Source of the DNA: Candidatus Woesearchaeota archaeon
GTDB taxonomy: Archaea > Nanobdellota > Nanobdellia > Woesearchaeales > 21-14-0-10-32-9
Direction: 5' to 3'
Length of the DNA stretch: 64,000 nucleotides
Assembly: GCA_020854775.1 (NCBI GenBank)
Contig: JAHKLZ010000018.1
Coordinates: 1-64,000 of the forward strand
Shown here: positions 33,716 through 42,540 of the stretch, piece after piece
Layout of the letters: each line of letters opens with the position of its first letter
Numbering within the stretch: position 1 is the first letter of the stretch
Position numbers and translations under genes: made by a program
The notes under the pieces: model-generated
Seen by the model: the letters and a program-made list of their open reading frames with translations, nothing else
What the model was told of the DNA's origin: nothing
The model's database searches: none

Positions 33716-34909
33716 TTATTTTTCTCTTATTCTAATTCTTATCTCTGTTATTGTTAGTTCGCTTTTAGGATTTATTTGTATCGAGTTAGTTCCTGGTTGT
33801 AAGAAGAACTGCATGCTTCTTGTTTCTCTTAGTCTCGCTGTGTTGAAGCTTATTGGTTTTCCGTTTATTGTTAGTTCGAATCTTTTTTGGTTATTGTTTG
33901 GAAAAGTTATATCTAGCATTGTTTCGTAATTATTTTTTAGTTCGTATTCGTCATTTACGAAGTTGAAGTATTTGTCTTGTACTTCGAAGTAATATGTTAA
34001 TGTGTATGGTTTTTCTAGTGAGTTTTGTATTATTGCTCTGTCTATGAGTACTCGTCCTTCTTCTATTTGAAATGTTATATCATTTATTCCTTCGTACAAG
34101 TAGTTTATTGGTATTTGTATTGTGTTGAATACTTCGCAATCTGGTATTCCTGAGAATATTTCAAAGTTATTTATGTGTACTCTTAAGTTCTTGGTTGTTT
34201 CTGGTTTACATGCTGGTAAGTATCTTATGTTTGATGCTTTTAGTTCGTTTGCTTCTTTTGTTGCTATGTTGAATACTTGTGTTGCTTTGCTTCTTGTTAG
34301 GTCCGTTATGTCTCCGTACAAGTTTATGTCTTTTATTGTGTAATGATTGTATCTCCAGAAGGCTGCTCCTGGTCCTGATACTTGGAATTGTAATGTGTTT
34401 TCTTGTCTTAACAGTGATGGTGCTATGTTTATTGGTGGTGAGTTTCCTGGTCTTATTGGCGCGTTATATATTGTTTCTCCGTTTAAGTGTATTATTAGTG
34501 AGCCTGATGATTGTTCTACGTTAAAATTTAGTAATATGTTGTTAGTTGTTTCTGGGTTTATTTTGAATGTTATTGTGTCTGTTATTTTTTCGAACGCGGA
34601 ATTTTTTAAGTACATTGAGTTCTTTGTGTGTATTAGTTCTCCTTTCACTTCCGCGTTTAAATTAAATGGTGAGAATTCGTGTATTATTTCTGTTTCTGGA
34701 GAATATTTGACTTGTCCTGGTACTGCTCTTATTAGTGTTGTTGATCCTGGGAATAATGGGTCTTCCCCGTTAGTTGTTGTTTCATCATTCAATAGTTTTT
34801 CTCTTTCTTCAGGGGATATGGATAGTACGAATAGTACTAGTAGCCCTGTTATTATTATTACTAGAATTGCAGCATGATTTCCTGCTTGAGCTTTTGTTTT
34901 TTTTATCAT
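33716..34909 (-). CDS. N-terminally anchored extracellular beta protein
   Basis: 397 residues from ATG 34909, with GTGAG 7 bases upstream; an in-frame GTG 4 codons earlier overlaps that site. The start (KKTKAQAG-NHAAILVIIITGLLVL) is a short basic leader, AG, then one hydrophobic helix, somewhat like a class III signal, followed by SPEEREKLL. The rest is beta-rich, with jelly-roll-like segments such as LIIHLNGETIYN and LRVHINNFEIF. First gene of the lipoprotein cluster, likely one operon of five. Role unknown. Confidence 0.7.
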   Translation of the reverse strand: MIKKTKAQAGNHAAILVIIITGLLVLFVLSISPEEREKLLNDETTTNGEDPLFPGSTTLIRAVPGQVKYSPETEIIHEFSPFNLNAEVKGELIHTKNSMYLKNSAFEKITDTITFKINPETTNNILLNFNVEQSSGSLIIHLNGETIYNAPIRPGNSPPINIAPSLLRQENTLQFQVSGPGAAFWRYNHYTIKDINLYGDITDLTRSKATQVFNIATKEANELKASNIRYLPACKPETTKNLRVHINNFEIFSGIPDCEVFNTIQIPINYLYEGINDITFQIEEGRVLIDRAIIQNSLEKPYTLTYYFEVQDKYFNFVNDEYELKNNYETMLDITFPNNNQKRFELTINGKPISFNTARLRETRSMQFFLQPGTNSIQINPKSELTITEIRIRIREK

Positions 34910-34985
34910 ATGGATTCTCACATTGTTTAAACGTGAATATTCCTATATAAACGTTTTGTTTTTTTTGTTCGTGGTTTATTCTCGA

Positions 34986-36368
34986 TTATTTGTTTTGTTG
35001 TGTTATCACTTCGTTATCTTTTATGTTGTGGTTTTGTTCCGTTATGGTTATTTTTCCTTTGAATGTGACGTTTCTTCCTATTTTTCCATCTTTAGCGTCC
35101 CATTTTAGTTCTTCTAATTCTTCGAAATTGGTTGTTTCTCCTCCGTCTGCTATTTTTTGTTCAAAGTCTTCTAGGTTTTTTAGGAATGTTTCTGGTATTT
35201 TCATGATTGGTTTTTTTTCTTTTATTTGGTGTACTGCTGATGTTTCTTCTTGTAATTTCATGAAGTTACTTCTTAGTAACCATAGGTCTGATAAGTATTT
35301 TATTGGTAGAAATCTTTGTTGTCTTTTTACTTCTATTAGTTTTGAGGGTTTTATTCCGAATATTAGTCCTATTGCTGCTTCGAATCCTATCATTTCTTTT
35401 TCGTCTATTTTTTTCTTGTTTATGAACGTAGGTATTTGGTTGTTTATTTCTTCGTAGTAATCTAATATTTTTGTGTCTAAGTATATTAGGTTAGTGTTGA
35501 AGTATTTGTTCGTGTTTGTATCGTTAAATTGTTCTTCGTATTCTTTTGGTACCATTGGTCCTTCTAATAGTCTTAGTTTGTTTGATATTCTTGCGAATGT
35601 TCCTCCTTTGTCATTTGGTTCTTTTCTTGATATTTCTGGTGTGAATAAGGATTCTTCTTTTAAGTGTATTCCTAACAGTAAAGGATTTATTGTTGCTCCT
35701 AAGTTATCTATGTTGTTTATGAATATTGTTTGTATTCCTTTTTGTTTTAGTTCTTGTTTTATTTCTTTTAGTAACGTGAAAGCGTCATAGTGTCCGCCTG
35801 GTGCGTAGCTTATTTCTCCGTTTTTTTGTTTTGCTACGTTTAGTTCTTTTCTTGTTTTGTTTTCTTGTTCTTCGAATCTTATTGTTACTGGTTGTATTAT
35901 TTTTATTAAGTCTATGTTTTGTAATCTGTTTTCTTTTTCTAAGAATTCTGTTATTGATTTGTCTGTTTCTTCATTAGTCATTATTATGACTGGTATTTTA
36001 CAATCATATTTTTTTTGCGTTTTTCTTATGTGATCTAATTTTATTTCTAAGAATGTCTTGTTTTGTTTTGCATTTAGTATTGCTTTTGAGCATCCTCCCA
36101 TCGAGGTAGATATTCCTCCTGCCATTACGAAGTAAGCGTACTTTGATTCTTTTAGGTGTTGTATTCCTTTTTTTTCTATTTCTTTTTTTTTGTTTTCAAT
36201 AATGAGTCGTGGTTTTATTATGTCTTCTTCTTTTAATGGTTGTATGTTTTTTGCTTCATATTTTGTGATTAGTGTTCCTTCTTCGTATTTTTTTGCGTTT
36301 TGTATTGCTCTTTGTGTTACCCATTCTGGTTGTGTTAGTAGTGCTTTTTTTATTTCTTCTATGTTCAA
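34986..36368 (-). CDS. UDP-glucose pyrophosphorylase, eukaryotic-type (UDPGP family)
   Basis: 460 residues from TTG with AAAGGTGAT upstream. The nucleotide-binding loop reads FVMAGGISTSMGGCSKA, close to the GG-L-GTSMG--GPK motif of eukaryotic UGPases. PGGHYDAF and FINNIDNLGATI give the uridine and sugar-site motifs, and a C-terminal region with VTFKGKITI suggests the start of a beta helix. It makes UDP-glucose from UTP and glucose-1-phosphate. The product is the donor for the GT3 glycogen synthase in this window. Substrate range (glucose or N-acetylhexosamine) is inferred. Confidence 0.8.
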   Translation of the reverse strand: MNIEEIKKALLTQPEWVTQRAIQNAKKYEEGTLITKYEAKNIQPLKEEDIIKPRLIIENKKKEIEKKGIQHLKESKYAYFVMAGGISTSMGGCSKAILNAKQNKTFLEIKLDHIRKTQKKYDCKIPVIIMTNEETDKSITEFLEKENRLQNIDLIKIIQPVTIRFEEQENKTRKELNVAKQKNGEISYAPGGHYDAFTLLKEIKQELKQKGIQTIFINNIDNLGATINPLLLGIHLKEESLFTPEISRKEPNDKGGTFARISNKLRLLEGPMVPKEYEEQFNDTNTNKYFNTNLIYLDTKILDYYEEINNQIPTFINKKKIDEKEMIGFEAAIGLIFGIKPSKLIEVKRQQRFLPIKYLSDLWLLRSNFMKLQEETSAVHQIKEKKPIMKIPETFLKNLEDFEQKIADGGETTNFEELEELKWDAKDGKIGRNVTFKGKITITEQNHNIKDNEVITQQNK

Positions 36369-36417
36369 AGTATCACCTTTGTTTATTTATTTAGATTAAA
36401 TTATTTAAAATTAACTA

Positions 36418-36666
36418 ATGTTTTTTTATCGAAAAGCATTTAAATTCTTTGAGTGTTGTTTGTGGTTCTTTTTTTTGATTGCTGAATTAGTAATTTTGTT
36501 TTTGTTTTTAATTGAGTATATATTAAGGATTTATTCTGCTAGGAATAGGAAGAAGTATGTTTTTAGTTTTTATGTCGTCATTGCTGTTCCTACAGGTATC
36601 ATTGTTTCTGATTATGGTGATGTTTTTAGAAAAACTAAAGATGATGTTGTTTCTAGTGATAAATAA
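36418..36666 (+). pseudogene. Voltage-sensor fragment of a potassium channel
   Basis: 82 residues. FFFLIAELVILFLFLIEYILRIYSARNRKKYVFSFY strongly resembles the S2 helix, the R-x-Y/RKY linker and the start of S3 in voltage-gated potassium channels, but the protein then turns to PTGIIVSDYGDVF and stops; no S4 or pore follows. The S1 region is also short. It is probably a truncated remnant, though a small functional membrane protein is possible since it has ATG and a TATA-like TTATTTAAAAT at 36397. Confidence 0.5.
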
Positions 36667-36722
36667 AACTTGATTTTTTTTTTAAGAATAGTTTTATATA
36701 TTTTGTTTGTTTTTGTTTTTTT

Positions 36723-37115
36723 ATGTCTTTGAAAAGTAAGGGTATTAATGCTGAGCGTGATTTGGTTCATAAGTTTTGGGAGTTTGGTTGGGCTTGTATA
36801 AGGGTTGCTGGTAGTGGTAGTTCTAAGTATCCTAGTCCTGATTTGCTTGCTGGTAATAATCTTCGTAAATTCGCTATTGAGACTAAGACTACTTCTGGTA
36901 CTAATCAGTATTTTTCTAAGAAGGAGATTATTGAGTTGAAGGATTTCGCAGGTAGGTTCGGCGCTGAGTCTTGGGTCGCGATTAAGTTTAAGGGTTGTAG
37001 TTGGTTTTTTCTTAGTTTGGAAGATTTGGTTGAGACAGGTAAGGGTTTTTCTGCTTCTAAGTCTTTATGTGAGCGTCGTGGGTTGTTGTTTGAAGAATTA
37101 ACTCGTGGTTTTTGA
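36723..37115 (+). CDS. hjc: Archaeal Holliday junction resolvase
   Basis: 130 residues. Conserved Hjc features: GINAERDLVHKFWEFG, RVAGSGSSKYPSPDLLA, and AIETKTTSG with catalytic Glu and Lys, followed by the helix with REF-type GRFGAESWVAIKF. It resolves four-way DNA junctions in recombination. A TATA-like TTTATATATT about 25 bases upstream implies a leaderless message. Its last 59 bases overlap the convergent nuclease gene. Confidence 0.95.
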   Translation: MSLKSKGINAERDLVHKFWEFGWACIRVAGSGSSKYPSPDLLAGNNLRKFAIETKTTSGTNQYFSKKEIIELKDFAGRFGAESWVAIKFKGCSWFFLSLEDLVETGKGFSASKSLCERRGLLFEELTRGF

Positions 37116-37734
37116 TTATTTCATTTAATATTATTTTTGATGGGTCAAATGTGTATGTGTTTTTGTCATCAAAGTATCCGCACATGAATTCTGTTAGTGG
37201 TATTCCTGATCTTTTGCTTAGCATTAATGCGTAGAAATATGTTTGTGTTGTTGCGTATTTTTCTCTGTGTGCGTTTGGTTTGTAGTCCCATATCCATATC
37301 TTGTTGTTTTCTATTCTTATTATGTCTATGTGTCCTGTTAGTGGTTTTTCTTCTTTGAATATTGTTTTATATTCTTCTATTTCTTCAGGGAGTAACCATA
37401 TAGGTGTTTCTATTGCTATTGTTTTTTGGTCGTAGGATAGCATGAACATTTGTACGTTACTGTGTGCGTCTTGGTAGTAATTGCTGTCCAGTCCCATTCT
37501 TGCTAGTAGTGTTACTTCGTGTTGTATTCGTGGTGGTTTTTCTTTTAGTACTGAGAATTTTAGTATTGAGCTTCTTGGTCCTTCTAAGAAGTATTTGTTT
37601 GGGCAATTAGTGAAACTAGTCATTATGTATTTTTTTAGTTCCGCATATTTTTTTTCGCATAGTTGTTCTAATTTGTGTTTGTGTATTCTGTAGTGGTATC
37701 TTACTCCGTGTGGGAGTGACGCGCTTATTATCAT
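37057..37734 (-). CDS. PD-(D/E)XK nuclease, RecB/Cas4-like
   Basis: 225 residues. The C-terminal half has GHIDIIRIENNKIWIWDYKP, giving the D and D-x-K catalytic residues, followed by QTYFYALMLSKRSG, the Q-x3-Y helix of RecB-like nucleases. The N-terminal half is helical with a conserved-looking YFLEGPRSS region. No Fe-S Cys cluster is seen, unlike Cas4. It converges on hjc with a 59-base overlap, so both could be linked to DNA repair. Confidence 0.75.
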   Translation of the reverse strand: MIISASLPHGVRYHYRIHKHKLEQLCEKKYAELKKYIMTSFTNCPNKYFLEGPRSSILKFSVLKEKPPRIQHEVTLLARMGLDSNYYQDAHSNVQMFMLSYDQKTIAIETPIWLLPEEIEEYKTIFKEEKPLTGHIDIIRIENNKIWIWDYKPNAHREKYATTQTYFYALMLSKRSGIPLTEFMCGYFDDKNTYTFDPSKIILNEIIKNHELILQTTTHDAHIKT

Positions 37735-37764
37735 GTTTTTTTAGAAATTGTGTTTGTTTAAAAA

Positions 37765-37803
37765 AATTGTTGTTATAAAAAAATAAAAAAATAAAAAAGA
37801 TTA
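37765..37803 (-). terminator. T-rich terminator after the 37809 gene
   Basis: On the minus strand this is several T runs of six to seven separated by A, directly downstream of the stop at 37809 and before the start of the PD-(D/E)XK gene. It fits an archaeal intrinsic terminator. Confidence 0.45.
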
Positions 37804-37808
37804 AGGAT

Positions 37809-38102
37809 TTATTTTCTTTTTTTCTTTACTGTTTTCTTTTTCGTTGTTTTTTTCTTCGTCGCTGGTTTCTTTACTGCTTTTTTTAGTCCTTTAACTTCGT
37901 TTAGTAGTGTTTCTATTTTTATTTCTTCTTGTTCTATTTTGTTTTCTTCTGCTAGGACTCTTGTTACTAATGATTCTATGTGCATGTCTATTCTTGCTAT
38001 TCTTCTTTCCATTAGTACTAATACTCTTAAACTATATACTATTGCGAATAGTGTTCCTAGTATTATTGCCAATATTACAACTTCTAATCCATGGGTTGCC
38101 AT
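37809..38102 (-). CDS. Single-helix membrane protein with coiled coil and Lys-rich tail
   Basis: 97 residues. A transmembrane helix (about 7-30) is followed by a coiled coil (RRIARIDMHIESLVTRVL, on to 75) and a tail of Lys and Thr (KKTTKKKTVKKKRK). The basic end could bind nucleic acid or acidic proteins under the membrane. AGGAGAGGTG precedes the ATG. Unknown family; the tail resembles the Lys/Ala-rich protein at 49435 only in composition. Confidence 0.65.
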   Translation of the reverse strand: MATHGLEVVILAIILGTLFAIVYSLRVLVLMERRIARIDMHIESLVTRVLAEENKIEQEEIKIETLLNEVKGLKKAVKKPATKKKTTKKKTVKKKRK

Positions 38103-38207
38103 TTTGTTTTTTCACCTCTCCTTTGCGAAACATAAATTTTTTTTTAATTTATTTTTTTTTACTTATTGTTTCTAATTTGTTTGATATATATTTAAATGTT
38201 TCTTTAA

Positions 38208-39110
38208 TTACATTGCTCTTAGTCTTTTTATTCTTTCTTCTGTTGGTGGATGAGTGCTAAATAGTTTAGTCATCATTCCTGTTTTTTTCTTTGATGGATT
38301 GCTTATGTATAAGTGTGCCATCGCGTTGTTTTGGCTTTTTAGTACCGCGGTATCTTTTGATATTTTTTCTAGTGCGCTTGCTAGTCCTTCTGGGTATCTT
38401 GTTAGGATTGCGCCTCCTGCGTCTGCTGAGTATTCTCTTTTTCTGCTTATTGATAGTTGTATTAGTTTTCCTATTATTGGCGATAGTATTGCTAGTGCTA
38501 TTCCTATTAGTATGAATATTAGTTGTGCGTTTCCTTTGTCTGATCTGTTTCTTCCTCCACCCCATAGGAATGTTCTTAGTAAGAAATCGCTTAGTAGCAC
38601 TATTACTCCTACCATTACTGCTGCTATCATCATTGATCTTATGTCATAGTTTTTTATGTGTGACATTTCGTGTGCTATTACTCCTTCTAGTTCTTGTCTG
38701 TTTAGTTTTTGTAATAATCCCCTAGTTACTATGATTGCTGAATTTTCTGGGTTTCTTCCTGTTGCGAAAGCGTTTGGTGCTGAGTCTTCTATTATGTATG
38801 CTTTCGGGGTTGGTATTCCTGCTGCGAGTGCTAATCCTTCTACTGTGTGGTATAAGTAAGGTTCTTCTTTTTTTGTTACTTCTTTTGCGTTCGCGAAGGA
38901 TACTAGCATTTTTCTTCCTGAGTAGTATGCTATTACTGAATAAGTTATTCCGAATATTGTTGCTATTATTAATCCGAAGTATATGTTTCCCCAGACTAGT
39001 CCTATTATTGCTCCTAGTCCTATTATTATTGTTAGAAATACTATGAATAAGATTATTGATTTTATGTTGTTGTTTCTTATCTCGTCAAAGTTCACTAGTT
39101 TTTTTTTCAT
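38208..39110 (-). CDS. htpX: HtpX family membrane metalloprotease (M48)
   Basis: 300 residues. Two N-terminal helices (about 15-62), then the zinc motif VIAHEMSHIKNYD (His 147 and 151), two further helices, and the third zinc ligand in SRKREYSADAGGA. HtpX degrades damaged membrane proteins. The LemA gene lies just upstream on the same strand; htpX and lemA are often paired in bacteria and archaea. Confidence 0.95.
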   Translation of the reverse strand: MKKKLVNFDEIRNNNIKSIILFIVFLTIIIGLGAIIGLVWGNIYFGLIIATIFGITYSVIAYYSGRKMLVSFANAKEVTKKEEPYLYHTVEGLALAAGIPTPKAYIIEDSAPNAFATGRNPENSAIIVTRGLLQKLNRQELEGVIAHEMSHIKNYDIRSMMIAAVMVGVIVLLSDFLLRTFLWGGGRNRSDKGNAQLIFILIGIALAILSPIIGKLIQLSISRKREYSADAGGAILTRYPEGLASALEKISKDTAVLKSQNNAMAHLYISNPSKKKTGMMTKLFSTHPPTEERIKRLRAM

Positions 39111-39157
39111 TTTTTATGCACCTTTTTTTGTTAAAGAAAATAATAAAAAAAAGGTTT

Positions 39158-39709
39158 TTAGAATTTTACTTTTACGTTTTTCTTTTCTTGTTCTGTTGCT
39201 TTAAACATTTGTTCTTGTTTAAAGTTTAGCATGTTGGCGAAAACGTTGTTTGGAAATAATTCTATTTTTGTGTTGAATCTCATTACCATGTCGTTGAAGT
39301 GTTGTCTTGAGTATGCTATTTTGTTTTCTGTTCCTGTTAGTTCTTCTTGTAGTTGTAAGAAGTTTTCGTTTGCTTTTAGTTGTGGGTAGTTTTCTGCTAC
39401 TGCGAATAATGATTTTAACGTGTTGCTTAGTTGGTTTGATGCTTCTGCTTTTTTTTCTGGGCCTGTTGCTTTCATTACTGATGTTCTTGCTTTTGTTACG
39501 TTTTCGAAGACTGTTTTTTCGTGTTTTGCGTATCCTTTTACTGTTTCTATTAAGTTAGGGATTAAGTCGTTTCTTCTTTTTAGTTGAACGTCTATTTGTG
39601 CCCACGCGTTTTTGACTTGGTTTTTTAGTCTTATTAGTGAGTTGTAGATGCTCCAAATCATTAGTATTATTAGTACTGCTATTCCTAGTATTATCCATGC
39701 TGTTGCCAT
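39158..39709 (-). CDS. lemA: LemA family protein
   Basis: 183 residues. One N-terminal helix (5-25) then the LemA helical domain: [38 protein letters not shown], and a C-terminal [15 protein letters not shown] with FPNNVFA. AGGAGG precedes the ATG. Function of LemA is unclear; it is commonly next to HtpX, as here. Confidence 0.95.
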   Translation of the reverse strand: MATAWIILGIAVLIILMIWSIYNSLIRLKNQVKNAWAQIDVQLKRRNDLIPNLIETVKGYAKHEKTVFENVTKARTSVMKATGPEKKAEASNQLSNTLKSLFAVAENYPQLKANENFLQLQEELTGTENKIAYSRQHFNDMVMRFNTKIELFPNNVFANMLNFKQEQMFKATEQEKKNVKVKF

Positions 39710-39740
39710 TTTATTTTTCCTCCTTTATTTTTTATTTTTT

Positions 39741-39953
39741 TTAGAGTTTTGTTGCGAGTTTTATGTCTTCTGCTTTAACTGTTTTTCTTCCTGCGTGTAT
39801 TGCGTATTTTGATGCGCTTTCTCCTATTCTTAGAGCGTATTCTTCTAGTGAATCTTTGAGGGCTTGTTTCGCTGATTCTGATACCCTTGTTGCTCCTGCA
39901 TCTTTTAGAAGTCTTTCCATTGCTGCTAATGGTATTCCTTTTTTATTTGCCAT
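39741..39953 (-). CDS. Archaeal histone
   Basis: 70 residues, a single histone fold: GIPLAAMERLLKDAGATRVS, LKDSLEEYALRIG, KYAIHAGRKTVKAEDIKLA. This matches HMf-like histones that wrap DNA as dimers and longer stacks. A strong AGGAGG is upstream. It is co-oriented with lemA and htpX but probably has its own promoter. Confidence 0.97.
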   Translation of the reverse strand: MANKKGIPLAAMERLLKDAGATRVSESAKQALKDSLEEYALRIGESASKYAIHAGRKTVKAEDIKLATKL

Positions 39954-40153
39954 TTTTTACCCCTCCTTTTACGCGTTTCATGTTTTTATTTAGTTATTGT
40001 TACTTTTATTGGTAGTTAAGCTTTTATTATAAATGTTTTGGAGAAAAAAGGGTTTTAATAGGGTTTTTTTATTTTTTTGTGTCTTTTTTGTTATTTTTTA
40101 TTTTTTTATTTTTTTCAAAAGAGTTATTAAATAGTTGTTTTTTCTTTTTGTGT

Positions 40154-40738
40154 ATGGTTAAATTAATTGGTAAGGGTGCGGAGGCTGATTTGTTGTTGGA
40201 TAACGATGTTTTGAGAAAAGTTAGGTCTTTTAAGAGTTATAGGCTTAGGGAGTTGGATGATAGTATTCGTAAGAGTAGGACTCGTTCTGAGTCTAAGATT
40301 TTACAGAAGGTTGGTGATATTGGTCCTGGTTTTCTTGGTGGTGATGATATTCAGGAGATTAGGATGAATTTTATTCAGGGTGATTTGGTTAAGAATATTT
40401 TAGATAGTAATGTTTCTTTGGCTAAGGAGATTGGTTTAAAAGTTGGTTTGTTGCATGATTTGAATGTTGTTCATGGCGATTTGACTACTAGTAATATGAT
40501 TCTTTCTCCTCAAGGTTTGAAGATTATTGATTTTGGTTTAAGTTTTATTTCTGATAAAGTTGAGGATAAAGCTGTTGATTTGCATTTGTTTCGTGAGGCT
40601 GTGGAGAGTAAGCATTTTTCTAGAGAAGATGAAATTTGGAGTGCTTTTCTTGAGGGTTATAGTCCTAGTAATAGGGATTTTGTGCTTAAGAGATTGAATG
40701 TTGTTGAATCTCGTGGTAGGAATAAATTAAAGTATTAA
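40154..40738 (+). CDS. bud32: Bud32 kinase/ATPase of the KEOPS complex
   Basis: 194 residues from ATG 40154; the longer frame from 40079 runs through the TATA-like TTATTAAATA at 40124. Kinase motifs: IGKGAEADLLL, the RxxELDDSIRKSRTRSE region of Bud32, NVVHGDLTTSNM, and IIDFGLSF. It lacks the large lobe of full kinases, as Bud32 does. It supports t6A37 synthesis on tRNA with Kae1, which is not in the window. A membrane protease gene follows 12 bases later. Confidence 0.94.
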   Translation: MVKLIGKGAEADLLLDNDVLRKVRSFKSYRLRELDDSIRKSRTRSESKILQKVGDIGPGFLGGDDIQEIRMNFIQGDLVKNILDSNVSLAKEIGLKVGLLHDLNVVHGDLTTSNMILSPQGLKIIDFGLSFISDKVEDKAVDLHLFREAVESKHFSREDEIWSAFLEGYSPSNRDFVLKRLNVVESRGRNKLKY

Positions 40739-40750
40739 GGGTGTTAATTT

Positions 40751-42535
40751 ATGAGGGTTATGTTTGTTTTGTTGTTTTTTGTTTTGTTGTCTTCTTTTGT
40801 TTTTGGTGCTGAGGGCGAGATTACTTTGGTTACTATTGGCGAGTCTTCTTCTGGTTCTGTTGTTGGTGGTACTGCTGATCTTTTTTTGGTTGTGAAATCT
40901 GGTTCAGGTAGGATTTTTATTGATTCTTTTCCTTTTACTAGGGAGGATACTCAGGTTTCTATTCGTTTTGCCAGGGATGTTGCTTGTAATTTTTTAGAGG
41001 TTGATTGTTCTAGGTTGGATTTTTTTTATACTATTAATATTGGTTCTTCTTCTGTTGGCGGTCCTAGTGCTGGTGCTGCGATTGCTGTTCTTACTATTGG
41101 TGTTTTGAATAATGATGTTCTTGATGATGGTGTTGTTATTACTGGCACTATTAATTCTGGAGGTATTATTGGTCCTGTTTCTGGGTTGGAGGGTAAGGCT
41201 GTTGCTGCTAGGGATGCTGGTTTTAGTAAGATTTTGGTTCCTAGGAATAGTGTTTTGGTTAATAAGACGCTTAGTGGTTTGAATGATTCTATTAGTGGTT
41301 CTGATAATGTTACTGTTTTTTATGCTGATTCTCTTGTTGTTTCTGGTATTGATATTGTTCCTGTTTCTACTTTGGAAGAGGCTTTGTTTGAGTTTACGGG
41401 TGTAGTTTATCCTGATTTTTCTTATGACGTGGTTGTTTCTGATCAGTATCAGTTCATTATGGAGAGGGTTGCTTCTCAGTTGTGTAATCGTAGTTTTGAT
41501 ATTATTGATTTGGTTTCTGATGATGTTAAGTTAAGTCATGAATCTGAGTTTGAGGATGCTTTGGATTATGTTTCTTTGGGTGTTAATGCTAGTGAGTCTT
41601 TTGATTTTTATAGTGCTGCGAGTTTTTGTTTTTCTGCTAATTCTATTTTGAGGTCTTTAGAGTTTGAGTCTTATGATTTTGATATTTTGGTTGGTTTTGC
41701 TGATGATTTGGTTGTTAGTATTGATAATTCTCTTGATGAGTTGAATGCTCGTAAGTTGAGGACTTTGTCTGATTTGGAAACTTATATTATTGTTAAGGAG
41801 CGTTTGTTGGAGGCTAAGTCTTTGCTTGAGGAGGATTCTTTTGTTGAGAATCTTGGTTATATTGTTGAGCGTCGTTATAGTGCTATTGCGTGGTCTTCTT
41901 TTTTTGATTTTGTTGGTAAGGATGTTGTTTTGGATGATAATTATTTGTCTGATGCTTGTATTGCTAAGATTTCTGAGGCTGATGAGCGTTTGAGTTATAT
42001 TGATTTTTTGATTGGGTCTGTTTTTGATAGGTCTGAGTTGGATGAGGCTAGGTTTTTTTTTGATAGTGGCGATTTTGCTTTTTGTATTTTTAGGGCTTCT
42101 AAGGTTAAGGCTGATGCTAATGCTATTATTTTGTCTATGTATTTGAGTAGAGATAGGGTTGGTGAGCTTATTGATGATCAGTTGGCTTTTGCTAGGATGC
42201 AGATTAATAAGCAAGGGGATGATTTTCCCATTCTTGGTTATAGTTATTATAATTATGCTTCTACTCTTAGGGATTCTAGGCCTCAGTTGAGTATGATTTT
42301 TGCTGAGTATGCTTCTGAGTTTAGTAATCTTGGGATGTATTTTCCTTCTGAGCGTAGGGTTCCTTGGCGTTTGATTATTGGTTCTTATGAGGTTTTTTTG
42401 TTGGGTGTTTTGGTTGGTTTTTTTGTTTTTTTTAGTTTTTTGTTGGGTTTGATTTTGTTTTTTAGGTTTCGTAGTTCTAAAGTTATTAAGAAACACGTTG
42501 TGAAGCGTAGGAAATTTAAGGGTTCTAAGAAGTAG
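40751..42535 (+). CDS. Membrane-anchored Lon-like (S16) serine protease
   Basis: 594 residues. Signal peptide 1-19 (LLSSFVFGA), then a Lon protease domain with the catalytic Ser in GGPSAGAAIAV (Ser 106) and Lys in GLEGKAVAA (Lys 149), 43 apart as in Lon. No ATPase domain. A long helical region (about 230-530) and a C-terminal transmembrane helix (about 548-575) with a basic tail follow. The catalytic part therefore lies outside the membrane. It resembles archaeal secreted S16 proteases. It follows Bud32 with GGGTG before the ATG. Confidence 0.85.
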   Translation: MRVMFVLLFFVLLSSFVFGAEGEITLVTIGESSSGSVVGGTADLFLVVKSGSGRIFIDSFPFTREDTQVSIRFARDVACNFLEVDCSRLDFFYTINIGSSSVGGPSAGAAIAVLTIGVLNNDVLDDGVVITGTINSGGIIGPVSGLEGKAVAARDAGFSKILVPRNSVLVNKTLSGLNDSISGSDNVTVFYADSLVVSGIDIVPVSTLEEALFEFTGVVYPDFSYDVVVSDQYQFIMERVASQLCNRSFDIIDLVSDDVKLSHESEFEDALDYVSLGVNASESFDFYSAASFCFSANSILRSLEFESYDFDILVGFADDLVVSIDNSLDELNARKLRTLSDLETYIIVKERLLEAKSLLEEDSFVENLGYIVERRYSAIAWSSFFDFVGKDVVLDDNYLSDACIAKISEADERLSYIDFLIGSVFDRSELDEARFFFDSGDFAFCIFRASKVKADANAIILSMYLSRDRVGELIDDQLAFARMQINKQGDDFPILGYSYYNYASTLRDSRPQLSMIFAEYASEFSNLGMYFPSERRVPWRLIIGSYEVFLLGVLVGFFVFFSFLLGLILFFRFRSSKVIKKHVVKRRKFKGSKK

Positions 42536-42540
42536 TTTTT

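Noticed and set aside
37057-37734. Cas4 as the identity of the RecB-like nuclease
   Set aside because: No Fe-S cysteine cluster and no CRISPR or cas genes are in the window.
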